A stretch of 64,000 bases of DNA, from positions 2,728,001 to 2,792,000 of the forward strand of contig OZ022511.1 of the NCBI GenBank assembly GCA_963989385.1, written 5' to 3'. Shown piece after piece: positions 57,601 through 63,421 of the stretch. Below the pieces are notes generated by a model that saw only the letters and a program-made list of their open reading frames with translations, was not told the origin of the DNA and searched no databases. The DNA comes from Ctena decussata. Its lineage: Eukaryota > Mollusca > Bivalvia > Lucinida > Lucinidae. A program made the position numbers and the translations under genes. Positions within the stretch are counted from its first letter, which is position 1. Each line of letters opens with the position of its first letter.

Positions 57601-60600
57601 CTATTATAGATATAAAACATGAAACAAAATTTAGCATGCTTCACTCTTATCTGTGAAAGGTTAGACCCAGTAAGTAACTCAGTGTATTAACTCTTTAAGT
57701 CCCAGTGACAAAATTAGCAAATTTGCAAACAGCGTAGATCCTGATGAGGCAGCTCATAATGAGCCACCTCAGCTAGATCTACACTGTTTGCCATACAGTC
57801 TTTGAATTCTCACTATGATATAGCTTGAACAAAACATTTTTTGAAATTTCTGCAGACGTGAATTTTGTAGTCTGCTTTTTGGCGCATTTAGGGTTAACTG
57901 TGAAAGGTAAGCCCCAGTAACTCAGTGTTTTAAGTAGTGGTCTACTGAGCTAGTGGCCCTGGTGCAAATCCTGTCAAAGGCAGAATTCTTTTCAACTGTA
58001 AATCAGATTCCACCGCATACAGTCTTTCATTGTCATTCTACCATCATTCAGATATGACTGAAACATTGCTAAAAGGCCTCATCTGGAACTATGCTGTTTG
58101 CAAATTAAATTTGCTTTTTGGTGCTTTAAGTATAATTTCATCTGCTGTGTATGCCATAAGGTACCAATCCTTGTGCATGGCTAGAATATGCAATATATAC
58201 CAGAGCTGTATGAGATCTTTATTTTTTTCAGTTCTCTCATAGGTTGTGACCCCTCATTAGAACCATCTCCAATGGTCATAACCTATGTTTTTATGAAGGA
58301 ATAAGAAAATAACTTAAAGGTAATTGTTTTTCAATATACTCCATCAAAACGTAACAGAGCCCTAGATAAGAGGGAGTATTTGGTGATAATTAGGGATAAT
58401 TTTAGTTAATTCTGCATAAAAACATATGTTGTGACCCCTCATCTGAACCGTCTCGACGAGACGGTTCAGATGACGGGTCACAACATATGGTTTTAATGAG
58501 AAATAAAGAAAATTATCTCTCAATTATCATCAAATACCCCTCTTATCTAGAGCTCTGCGAAAGTCAGGTTTGCCACTTATCCTCCATTTCAAAATTCCCT
58601 GATGTTACTCTTTACTTCTACAGTGCTGTTAAATATGTCATTTGAAAATTGGGGTTACTCTAATAGGAAAGAATTTGCCCTCTCAGGAAGCGAATTCCTT
58701 GCTTTTAGAGTAACCACCAATAAGGAAGAGGATATTCATAGATAATCTCTCTACATGTAGAAAGTACATCTTTTCCCTTTAACAGAATAGGTTTATTTTC
58801 TGAAGACTGTCACAGCGACTAATTTTCAAATTTTCTGACTTTTCCCTGACTTTTCAAGTCATTGCCATATTTCCCTGACCAATTGACTTTTCCCTGACCT
58901 GGAAAAAAACTTTTAATTTTCCAGATGTTTTTCCCTGACTGTGACAACCCTGTAGGTTGTGAACCCCTACCGCCAGAGCTCTAGATAAGAGGGGTATTTG
59001 ATGATAATTGAGGGATAATTATTTTTATTTCTCATTGAAACCATATGTTGTGACCCCTCATCTGAACCGTCTCGTTGAGACGGTTCAGATGAGGGGTCAC
59101 AACATATGTTTTTATACAGTATTAACAAAAATTATCCCTAATTATCACTAAATACTCCCTCTTATCTAGAGCTCTGCTACCGTGTCATTGAGACACTTCC
59201 AATGGGGTGACAATGTATGTTTCATTTTAAATAACATCCCAGTTATCATCAGATTACCTCCTTTTATCTCTAAAAGGTAAAGGTAAAGGTTTCCCATAGC
59301 CGTAGGGGCAGTGGGGATTAGAGACCCACTGTATCTTGGGTACAGCTGATGAAAGGCGGAGCCCATCTGTCTCCTTTCGCTGCCTTGTCCTTCCCTAATT
59401 CGAAAAAGGTACCCATTTACTGCTGGGTTGACAGAGAGAGTTTTCCAGTCGTCGGATGGCGACGGTGAGCCGCGAACTCACGACCTTCCGGTGACTTTCT
59501 GCACAAAAGCCGAGCCACTCTAACCACTCGGCTACCGCGCCTTTATCTCTAGCTCTAAGAAATTAGGTAGCTAGCGATAATTTTGGGATATTTTTTGTTA
59601 ATTCTTCATCAAACCATAAGTTGCGAATAGAACAGTGAGACAGTTCTAATGAATTGTCACAACCCAAAATAAAAACATGTTGTGACCCCTCATTAGAACC
59701 ATCTTATTAAGATGGTTCTGATGAGGGGTCACAGCATATGTTTGTATAAAGAAATAAGAAAAAATTACCTCAGAATTATCATCAGATAATCTTGTGTTCT
59801 CTATCTATGTTTACTTACCGTGGTGAAGCTGTTGGGTCATCCAACTGGACAGTTTTCAGATTAAATGACACTGTTGGATCACTGAAATGTGTCTCTGGAA
59901 CTGCTAGCGGAACACCCTTCTGAGCTTTTTCTCTCTTGTGCTGAAAATAAAATGAGCCACGTCATGTGACATCCAACAATGTGGCAATGCTGTCATATGA
60001 TATTCCGATCATCTACCTCATTCTCACAGGGTAATCAGAAACCGCATTGTTGTCTCTATGGCTGGGGCCATGTCCATAGAAGGCTGATGTGACAAGCAAA
60101 TGCTTTGATCAGACTGCACTTATGTGCAGTCTGATCAGAACCTTTGCTTGTATGTATTACAAGCAATATTTGTCACAGCATTGTTGGACAGTAGCACCAC
60201 CTTTTTAAAATGCTTAGGGAAAAATAACCTTAAAGCTGTCAAATAAAGTGTCACTGCAATAGTTTGAACAGATTTTTTAAAAGAACTCAAAATCGGCCCA
60301 AATTTGGGGTTAACTTTTGCTGTCCTCCACCAGAAACGCACTTTAACAAGAAGATTCAAAAGGACTCAATAAGCTATTAAAAGTGAAATTTGGAATACAA
60401 ACCTTTTATCTCATGTTGACCTCAACTCTTGAAAAATGGAAGAGTAATATTATTTCATAAGTTAAGTTTTTCTATTAAAACAAATCATACCACCCTTGCC
60501 AGAAAAAAAAGAAAAATTAGTGTGAAATATTTCCTAATGTGCAAGGTCTACACTTATGAGGGTGGTATAAAATAGTTATCACACAAGCTTAAGGTTGTGG

Positions 60601-63421
60601 TTTATCTCCTCATACAGGCACACAACTATGAGTCATAACAAAACTAACAAAGTGGCATGTGCACACTGTAAAAACTAAGATCAGCCTTGGCATTCGCTAA
60701 GTATGATCAGAGTCTTAGCTGTGTGCTAAGCAGAAAAGGGTCTAAGCAAGCTCCATGTGGAGAGCAAAGACTCTGATCAGACTTGGCAGATGCCCAGGCT
60801 GATCTGAGTCTTCACTGGGCACACATGCCACTTTGTTGATTTTGTTGTGTCATGGGTCATATAACTAATCACCCTAAAAACTGACACACACCTGAAGAGG
60901 TTTAGGCAGTATAAGACTAGTGTTAGCCGGCTCTGAGACCATGCTTGTTTCCATGGGAATATTCCAAGTCATCCCGGATGGTCCTTGTCTTAGATGGGGA
61001 TCTTCACGCACCAATGACTCCAGCCCAGCCCTCAAGATGTTCTGTCTCTCAGGGGTCAGTTTTCCTGAAAAGAGTTGAATAATAAAAGGTATCAGAATAC
61101 AGGGAATTATAACATATTTGCTCAAGTGTTTGAGATGCACTAATGTTCAGGATTTTCTTGGTTAACATAAATTCACAAACTTCTATACCCATAAGCATGA
61201 CTTTTTCAATATAGGTATAATGGGGAAAATATGACAAATCCATATGTGTCAAACTGCAAAACCATGAACGTCACAGGGTATAGGTATGGAGTATAAGCCA
61301 CCATTTATAGCAAAAATGGTAGAGAATTCAACTTTGGATCAAGAGAACCCTGGGCTGATCTAGAACCATAGTTCAATCCTTGGTCAGGATATCTAGATTT
61401 TTTTTAAATCACTGTCCATATATTTAAACAAGATATTTATAAGTTGCAAAGCTTGTTATCTACTCCCGCTGTTTTTATTGTGTACTATATTTGTAATGAT
61501 TCATTGAATAAAATATTGTTTAAACTAAACACCAAATATAAACTTACTAGCTTCTTGTCTGGGTTTTGTCTGTCTGTTGAACTGTTTCTTCAGCAAACCT
61601 GTTTATAAACACAATGTAAATCAGACCTCCAGATTACACAGCATGAATCTACAGGGTTGCCATTAATGTTCCACTTCAAAATTCCCTGACCCTTCCCTGA
61701 TTTTTCCCTGACATTTTACAGTTTTCCAACCCACTGACAGATCCAAAAGTTGATTTTACTTTACTTTAACAGTGCTGACTGTATCACTTGAAAACAGGGG
61801 GCTACTCATAAAAGAAAGAATTTGCTCCCCAGGGAGCAAATTCTTTCCTTTAAGAATAGCCTAAAAAGAGATGCGAGATGTGTCTGGACTATTTCTCTAG
61901 AAAGTAAATCCTTTTCCCTTGAACAGAATAAGTATTTTATCTGAAGACTAACACAGCCACTAATTTTCAAATTTCCTGACTTTTTCCTGACATTTCCAAA
62001 TTTCCCTGACTTAGGAAAAGAATTCCAAATGTTTTTCCCAGGGACCCTGACCATGGCGAACCTGATGAAAGAATCAGTGTTGCAGAACTATCACTGAAAA
62101 ACTTCTACAAAGTATTGGGACAGATAGCTCTGAGCAAACAGTGCAGACCAGATCAGCATGCTCCTTTAAGAGCATGCTGATATCAGTTTGCACTGTTTGA
62201 CATTCTAGCTACATCTTTTGAATGCATTACCACATTATAAGGCCAAACTGTTCCATATTTAAAATAAGTGCAGCAATTACTTTTATGTATGCCAGTTTTT
62301 AGAATTGTTTCGGCGCCTACAGGATTATTATTATTATTATTATTATTATTATCTATTATTCTATATATATATATGTATACATGATCCCAAATTGATGTTT
62401 GATTTGAAAATTCTTTTGCATGGTTATACCCTGGCTCATGTTTTTCCACAATTTTTACAATGGGGAACAAATTTTGTGACTTCCTCCTTACTTTCCTGAG
62501 TGAGGCTGCTCTTACAAAATAGGTTCTATTCTTAAATGAAAGAATCTGATCCTAGGGGAGCAAATTCCTTTAAGAGTTGACTCTATAGCTAAATGGAGGC
62601 AACATTGAAAATGGCAGAGTTGCTTCCCCTGAAAAGGCACCCAGTCACCTTTAAGAACCCTTTAAAAATTTGAACCACGACATGACAAAACCAACAAAGT
62701 GGCATGTGCTCCCAGTGAAGACTCATATCAGCCTGGGCATCCACCCAGTCTGATAAGTGTCTTTGCTGTCCCATGGGGCTAGCTTAGACCCTTAGATACA
62801 TTTTCAATGCACAGGGAAGTCCGATCAGACTGGGTGGATGCCCAGGCTGATCTGAGTCTTTGCTGGGCCCACATGCCACTTTGTTGGTTTTGCCATGTTG
62901 TGGCTAAAATTGCATGTGCTGGCTGTATGTTCATGCTTCACTTCAATCCATTTTCTAACAGAAGCATATTGTAAAAATTCTAAGAAATTGGACAACAGTT
63001 CTGAGCAAACAGTGCAGAACCAGATCAGACTGCTCTAACAGCAGCAGTTTTAACTGGGTCTACTCTGTTTGCAACTTATCTCCATCTTTTGATACTCATT
63101 TATTGCATTATAAAATCAAACTGTTCCACTTTAGGACAATTATGGTTATTATTTCAGGTGACATATTTCTTTCCTTTGACAGATACTTCTTTCCTTTATC
63201 CTCTCTCACGCAAACCAGCCAGCCCCATCCACTCAAGCACAACTCTGATAATGGCAATGTCTCTAACCTTTAGGCTTGTTTTCTTTCCCAGCTCTCTTGG
63301 GTTGGAGTTGTCTCCCTCTCTGAGCCTCATTCTCAGTCTGTCTCCCAGTCGGGGATTTCCTTCTCCTCTCCCCCTCTGGGTCCTCCTGTCCAGCATCAGT
63401 AATCCATGCTCTATTCAGCTC
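32800..63421 (-). CDS. KIAA0753: KIAA0753/moonraker (OFIP/MNR)-like centriolar satellite protein, 3' fourteen exons
   Basis: Fourteen exons (63421-63268, 61598-61548, 61064-60892, 59940-59819, 57600-57424, 57050-57020, 55398-55328, 51979-51919, 49498-49415, 48985-48815, 42710-42641, 40264-40177, 38998-38726, 33616-32800) join without a frame break to 780 aa and a stop. Recognition rests on the C-terminal part: LEQMELEQVDIRRRW, VAMEITRQQ, NNLEKYERHLK and FDPWKLVEEISDLVLEE follow in order and resemble the vertebrate moonraker C-terminus (compared from memory). That protein scaffolds OFD1 and FOR20 at centriolar satellites and acts in centriole duplication and ciliogenesis. Here an octapeptide-repeat and acidic tail of about 230 aa extends past the region where I recall the vertebrate protein ending. 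The N-terminal exons lie beyond 64000. The individual small exons are predictions supported by phase continuity. Confidence 0.8.
33265..33435. repeat. 24-bp coding minisatellite (seven units)
   Basis: On plus the unit is 'agatctagatctttcctgaa' plus 4 bases. It encodes ERSRSEFQ with small changes (H for F, I for R, G for E). The frame is kept in every unit. Confidence 0.9.
33884..38178. mobile_element. tandem-array element family B, interrupted
   Basis: The start 'ggggctcacgtatacccccg' and the end 'ataccgggggtataat' match the compact copy at 50490-51397. The right part (about 36640-38090) has roughly nine or ten 155-bp units with 'tacaactagtcatacccaac' and 'gagaaatctgtgacaaaaat', then a (CA)n run. 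Confidence 0.6.
34240..36557. mobile_element. Helitron-like tandem array, 145-bp units
   Basis: About 15 units with 'gtttttgacccgacatgacc' and 'cattctgacaaagtttcatg'. It ends with 'gctcaccctgagcacttcat' in a hairpin, then CTAA (36554-36557). Unit spacing alternates 146 and 144 in the middle, giving 290-bp dimers. The 5' end is unclear. Confidence 0.65.
38726..38998 (-). CDS. KIAA0753: moonraker-like exon m (conserved C-terminal block)
   Basis: 273 nt with acceptor TTTCTAG|AGCA and donor GAGGA|GTAAGT, phase 2 to 2. The peptide runs from AFHKEKDEPV through RIRLKISETVVRDI to EKEGRFDPWKLVE. Its first 20 or so bases are the last unit of the minisatellite that continues upstream into the intron. 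Confidence 0.85.
38983..39602. repeat. 56/57-bp minisatellite spanning a splice acceptor
   Basis: Eleven copies of 'gaaatgctctagaaaacaac' at about 38991, 39047, 39103, 39160, 39217, 39274, 39331, 39388, 39444, 39501 and 39558. Read on the minus strand each carries the acceptor TTTTCTAG|AGCA and the first codons of exon m. Units nearest the exon are 56 bp, most others 57. Confidence 0.95.
39603..40006 (-). other. moonraker intron, SINE-like fragment
   Basis: 'ccagtggttgagtgattgg' near 39890 resembles a tRNA-type A box, and a 'ggctagctatacg' inverted pair lies near 39795-39830. Nothing coding. Confidence 0.35.
40007..40135. mobile_element. fold-back MITE F1, copy 6 (right half only)
   Basis: It begins at the central 'gtctaagctacctcc' block and ends 'ctcgtgtcgcggctca'. 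The left arm is missing. It ends 42 bp from exon l. Confidence 0.75.
40177..40264 (-). CDS. KIAA0753: moonraker-like exon l
   Basis: 88 nt with acceptor GTTACAG|CAAA and donor TCAAG|GTAATA, phase 1 to 2. It includes PERPSAPVAMEITRQQPSHS. Confidence 0.77.
41583..41825 (-). mobile_element. SINE-like repeat
   Basis: On plus it opens 'ttgattgattgatttgagtt' and 'taacagccctttgagacag', like the inverted 3' end of the SINE at 11939 ('gagtgagtgagtgaactcgg' then 'gtttaacgtccc'). The tRNA-like head is not clear. Confidence 0.45.
41835..41905. repeat. hairpin repeat F3
   Basis: 'gcaaacagcatagatccaga' pairs with 'tctggatctacactgtttgc' around 'aaggcagctctttatgagct'. Confidence 0.8.
42641..42710 (-). CDS. 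KIAA0753: moonraker-like exon k
   Basis: 70 nt with acceptor TTTTTAG|TTGG and donor AGAA|GTGAGT, phase 0 to 1. The peptide LEQVDIRRRWGTLQFEEESG continues the conserved block begun in exon j. Confidence 0.8.
42803..44098. mobile_element. tandem-array element family C
   Basis: The ends 'gataccccgccactgc' and 'agtgtggcggggtat' are short inverted copies. About five or six units of roughly 155 bp carry 'gtgaagtttcattcagatat' and 'gataactcacaaactgg'. A 'ggacggacggacgg' tract precedes the 3' end. Confidence 0.7.
44340..44800. mobile_element. interspersed repeat, second copy
   Basis: Same blocks as 30960-31480: 'cttgccactgacttcccata', 'gatcatgtgacgt' and the terminal hairpin in which 'gttcatcgtgtgaagaagc' pairs with 'gcttcatcacacgatgaac'. 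Confidence 0.7.
44801..45167. repeat. local direct repeat and F7 outer arm
   Basis: 'aagtttactattcaataact' and the following phrase 'cttcatgtccacctcaacaa' occur twice (about 44850 and 44935). The end resembles the outer arm at 26480. Confidence 0.55.
45168..45335. mobile_element. palindromic MITE F7, copy 2
   Basis: 'ggggaaattgtcatttgggg' and 'gaactgacaattttgagtat' are imperfect inverted arms. More diverged than 26629-26800. Confidence 0.6.
45355..45496 (-). mobile_element. tRNA-headed SINE
   Basis: The minus strand begins 'cctgtagctcagtgggttaa', a near-perfect tRNA A box, and ends in a 'catccatccatcc' tail. A relative lies at 56107-56300. Confidence 0.6.
45710..45949. mobile_element. fold-back MITE F1, copy 7
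   Basis: Full-length, 'tgagccgcgacacaacaaaa' to 'ttttgtcgtgtcgccgctca'. Confidence 0.85.
46087..46323. mobile_element. fold-back MITE F1, copy 8
   Basis: Full-length, 'gatccgcgacatgagaaaac' to 'ggttttatcgtgtcgccgct'. Confidence 0.85.
46435..46672. mobile_element. fold-back MITE F1, copy 9
   Basis: Full-length, 'tgatccgcaacacgagaaaa' to 'ggttctcttgtgtcgtggct'. It is the third F1 copy within 1 kb. TA flanks both ends. Confidence 0.85.
46850..48032. mobile_element. tandem-array element family D
   Basis: About seven units of 140-155 bp with 'ataccaggtttgatga' and 'gggtcgacgtaattgtggat'. A 'cggacggacgga' tract and a 'tcgcacc...ggtgcga' hairpin close it. The left end is unclear. Confidence 0.6.
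48127..48770. repeat. large palindrome with an F1 MITE at its centre
   Basis: The left arm (48127-48337) and right arm (48583-48770) are inverted copies sharing 'ctgatatctcaaag', 'aaattttctgg', 'acagctgtagtttgag' and 'gaaatgt'-type blocks. An F1 element (48340-48577) fills the centre. The right arm ends about 43 nt from the GC donor of exon j. Confidence 0.85.
48340..48577. mobile_element. fold-back MITE F1, copy 10
   Basis: Full-length, 'tgagccgcaacacgacaaaa' to 'ttttgtcgtgtcatggttca', with TA on both sides. Confidence 0.85.
48815..48985 (-). CDS. KIAA0753: moonraker-like exon j, GC donor
   Basis: 171 nt, 57 codons, phase 0 to 0. The acceptor is ATTTAG|GCTG. The 3' site is GGAG|GCAAGT, a classic GC donor; the nearest GT (GCAA|GTACCA) would bring an in-frame TGA in exon k. 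The peptide ends TLENMYQRLEQME. Confidence 0.82.
49415..49498 (-). CDS. KIAA0753: moonraker-like exon i
   Basis: 84 nt with acceptor GTTAAAG|GATG and donor AAAAG|GTACAC, phase 0 to 0. The peptide includes MARDRQRETAEINLRQMLAD. A second possible donor 33 nt downstream (GCAA|GTCAGA) would add 11 residues and also keep the frame. Confidence 0.7.
49840..49998. mobile_element. short Helitron-like element
   Basis: 'caagacctgtccgcgtacag' to 'gtacatgcgggctaa' (CTAA at 49995-49998), like 32540-32713. Confidence 0.55.
50160..50235. repeat. hairpin repeat F6
   Basis: 'ccaactcttataggaaagac' pairs with 'tctttccttttacagtcaa'. Confidence 0.65.
50490..51397. mobile_element. tandem-array element family B, compact copy
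   Basis: 'ggggctcacgtatacccccg' start; about four units with 'accttgacctttggtaagc' and 'aaaaggttccatcaaagg'; a 'cggacggacgg' tract; and the terminal hairpin 'acccctcgacatacttcgta' plus its pair. Confidence 0.75.
51560..51870. repeat. F3 hairpin split by another MITE
   Basis: The left half 'gcaaacagtgtagaccctga' ends at 51610 and the right half resumes 'atctggttctgcactgtttg' after 51842. The element between is listed separately. Confidence 0.8.
51611..51839. mobile_element. palindromic MITE inserted in an F3 hairpin
   Basis: The ends 'ggcccagttgttcaaa' and 'tttgaacaaccgggcc' are inverted copies, with CAG repeated at each border. The interior 'aaaaatgtgagaagctttt' is shared with 63560-63720. 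Confidence 0.8.
51919..51979 (-). CDS. KIAA0753: moonraker-like exon h
   Basis: 61 nt with acceptor TTTGCAG|ATCT and donor CCGAG|GTACTT, phase 2 to 0. The peptide is SGRDVYAARGRMGRLHRGAE. Confidence 0.65.
51980..55327 (-). other. moonraker intron between exons g and h
   Basis: 3.3-kb intron mostly made of the tandem-array element at 52413-54968. The remaining parts are AT-rich and unassigned. Confidence 0.65.
52413..54968. mobile_element. Helitron-like tandem array, about 145-bp units
   Basis: It starts 'aacaagtagcccaaagggca' and 'attgctcacctgag', close to the start at 27440. About nine units with 'gccacagtgaccttgacctt' and 'gatattgtcatgccctacat' are flanked by a second, looser repeat. It ends with the hairpin 'ctgagccttcggctcag', then CTAA at 54965-54968. 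Confidence 0.7.
55328..55398 (-). CDS. KIAA0753: moonraker-like exon g with NAGNAG acceptor
   Basis: 71 nt, phase 0 to 2. The acceptor is AACAGCAG|ACC or AACAG|CAGACC; the two differ by one Gln codon and both keep frame. The donor is TTTAG|GTAAAC. The peptide contains RPRSASPGSPRRQRSRSPP. Confidence 0.75.
56107..56300 (-). mobile_element. SINE-like repeat related to 45355-45496
   Basis: On plus 'atggatggatgacttgccat' opens it and 'gcttaacccactgaacaacc' closes it, the inverse of a tRNA-like head. Diverged. Confidence 0.5.
56371..56731. repeat. 56-bp tandem array with an inverted last unit
   Basis: Six direct units ('cctacaaatgtacagttatg' at 56375, 56431, 56487, 56543 and 56599, and a 'cccacaaatg' variant at 56655). 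They are followed at about 56681-56731 by an inverted unit ('gcataactgtacatttgtag'). Confidence 0.92.
56789..56994. mobile_element. palindromic MITE F5, copy 1
   Basis: 'agagctctagataagaggga' and its inverse close the element. The centre is a perfect hairpin of 'catatgttgtgacccctcat' and the following bases, meeting at 'ctcgtcgag'. Confidence 0.88.
57020..57050 (-). CDS. KIAA0753: moonraker-like microexon f (31 nt)
   Basis: Acceptor TTTTCAG|TGAG and donor GACAG|GTAAGG. It changes phase from 2 to 0 and adds SELFPERGYRQ. Without it exon g would be read out of its Arg/Ser frame, so the frame requires it or an equivalent exon. Confidence 0.68.
57424..57600 (-). CDS. KIAA0753: moonraker-like exon e (Arg/Ser-rich)
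   Basis: 177 nt with acceptor ATAATAG|GGAG and donor ATCAG|GTAGGT, phase 2 to 2. It opens EPWRPGGSLGKSPGRKP, then an RSRS-type tract built on four 'agaagtaggtca' nucleotide repeats, and ends INDVDQEL. Confidence 0.78.
57723..57795. repeat. hairpin repeat F3
   Basis: 'gcaaacagcgtagatcctga' pairs with 'agctagatctacactgtttg' around 'ggcagctcataatgagcc'. Confidence 0.8.
57900..58075 (+). mobile_element. SINE-like repeat
   Basis: 'ctcagtgttttaagtagtgg' and 'gtgcaaatcctgtcaaagg' resemble degraded A and B boxes. The tail phrase 'gatatgactgaaacattgct' resembles those at 20135 and 24363. Confidence 0.45.
58351..58557. mobile_element. palindromic MITE F5, copy 2
   Basis: 'agagccctagataagaggga' to 'cctcttatctagagctctg' with the same central hairpin, meeting at 'gtctcgacgagac'. 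A degenerate relative lies just upstream at 58240-58290. Confidence 0.88.
58562..58955. mobile_element. interspersed repeat F8, copy 1
   Basis: It opens 'gtcaggtttgccacttatcc' and closes 'ccctgactgtgacaaccctg', with 'aaaattccctgat', an inner F6 hairpin (58645-58712) and 'ttttccctgacctgg'. A second copy is at 61652-62065; fragments are at 33745-33840, 38330-38440 and 26270-26400. Confidence 0.7.
58976..59176. mobile_element. palindromic MITE F5, copy 3
   Basis: 'agagctctagataagagggg' to 'cctcttatctagagctctg', with the central perfect hairpin meeting at 'ctcgttgag'. Confidence 0.88.
59177..59800. mobile_element. diverged F5 copies carrying a SINE insertion
   Basis: Outside the SINE, 'attatcatcagattacctcc' and 'agctctaagaaattaggtag' are diverged F5 arms. 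A better central hairpin is at 59680-59744 ('tgttgtgacccctcattaga' and its pair). Confidence 0.65.
59273..59541 (-). mobile_element. tRNA-headed SINE with 10-bp target duplication
   Basis: The minus strand starts 'ggcgcggtagccgagtggtt', an A-box-bearing tRNA-like head, with 'ggtcgtgagttcgcggctc' as B box, and ends in a 'cctttacctttaccttt' tail. 'tttatctcta' flanks it at 59263-59272 and 59542-59551. Confidence 0.9.
59819..59940 (-). CDS. KIAA0753: moonraker-like exon d
   Basis: 122 nt with acceptor TTTTCAG|CACA and donor CCACG|GTAAGT, phase 0 to 2. The peptide includes HKREKAQKGVPLAVPETHFS. Confidence 0.78.
59950..60160. repeat. fold-back repeat F4, copy 3
   Basis: 'gatgtgacaagcaaatgctt' pairs with 'aacctttgcttgt' around 'gcacttatgtgc', with 'gagccacgtcatgtgacatc' as the outer end. 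Confidence 0.65.
60629..60859. mobile_element. fold-back MITE F1, copy 11
   Basis: 'tgagtcataacaaaactaac' to 'tttgttgtgtcatgggtca'; more diverged than the others. It ends 33 bp from exon c. Confidence 0.8.
60892..61064 (-). CDS. KIAA0753: moonraker-like exon c
   Basis: 173 nt with acceptor TTTTCAG|GAAA and donor TTCAG|GTGTGT, phase 1 to 0. The peptide contains KLTPERQNILRAGLESLVRE and MTWNIPMET. Confidence 0.78.
61548..61598 (-). CDS. KIAA0753: moonraker-like exon b
   Basis: 51 nt with acceptor AAACAG|GTTT and donor GCTA|GTAAGT, phase 1 to phase 1. Peptide LLKKQFNRQTKPRQEA. Small, but both sites are strong and the frame is kept. Confidence 0.7.
61652..62065. mobile_element. interspersed repeat F8, copy 2
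   Basis: 'agggttgccattaatgttcc' to 'ctgaccatggcgaacct'; the F6 hairpin inside it (61797-61862) pairs 'agaaagaatttgctcccc' with 'ggggagcaaattctttcc'-type bases. Confidence 0.7.
62128..62210. repeat. hairpin repeat F3
   Basis: 'gcaaacagtgcagaccagat' pairs with 'gatatcagtttgcactgttt' around 'gctcctttaagagc'. Confidence 0.75.
62324..62353. repeat. (ATT)n microsatellite
   Basis: About ten ATT units followed by a short (TA)n run. Confidence 0.95.
62671..62906. mobile_element. fold-back MITE F1, copy 12
   Basis: 'tgaaccacgacatgacaaaa' to 'ggttttgccatgttgtggct'. Confidence 0.82.
63000..63075. repeat. hairpin repeat F3
   Basis: 'gcaaacagtgcagaaccaga' pairs with 'ctgggtctactctgtttgc'. Confidence 0.7.
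63268..63421 (-). CDS. KIAA0753: moonraker-like exon a (first seen)
   Basis: 154 nt with acceptor AATACAG|GAGC and donor AAAG|GTTAGA, ending in phase 1. The peptide begins ELNRAWITDAGQEDPEGE and is charged. The start phase is taken as 0, the open frame. The weak donor (GTTAGA) is the least certain boundary. Confidence 0.7.

Larger units (their letters stand above)
57601..59818 (-). other. moonraker intron between exons d and e
   Basis: 2.2-kb intron with an F3 hairpin (57723-57795), a SINE-like repeat (57900-58075), three F5 palindromes, an F8 repeat (58562-58955) and a SINE insertion (59273-59541). Confidence 0.7.
61599..63267 (-). other. moonraker intron between exons a and b
   Basis: 1.7-kb intron with an F8 repeat (61652-62065), F3 hairpins (62128-62210, 63000-63075), an (ATT)n run, an F6 hairpin (62505-62585) and an F1 MITE (62671-62906). 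Confidence 0.7.

Noticed and set aside
59513..59541. Possible tRNA gene on the minus strand
   Set aside because: The tRNA-like head is followed by a SINE body and tail and is flanked by a target duplication; it lacks a full cloverleaf.
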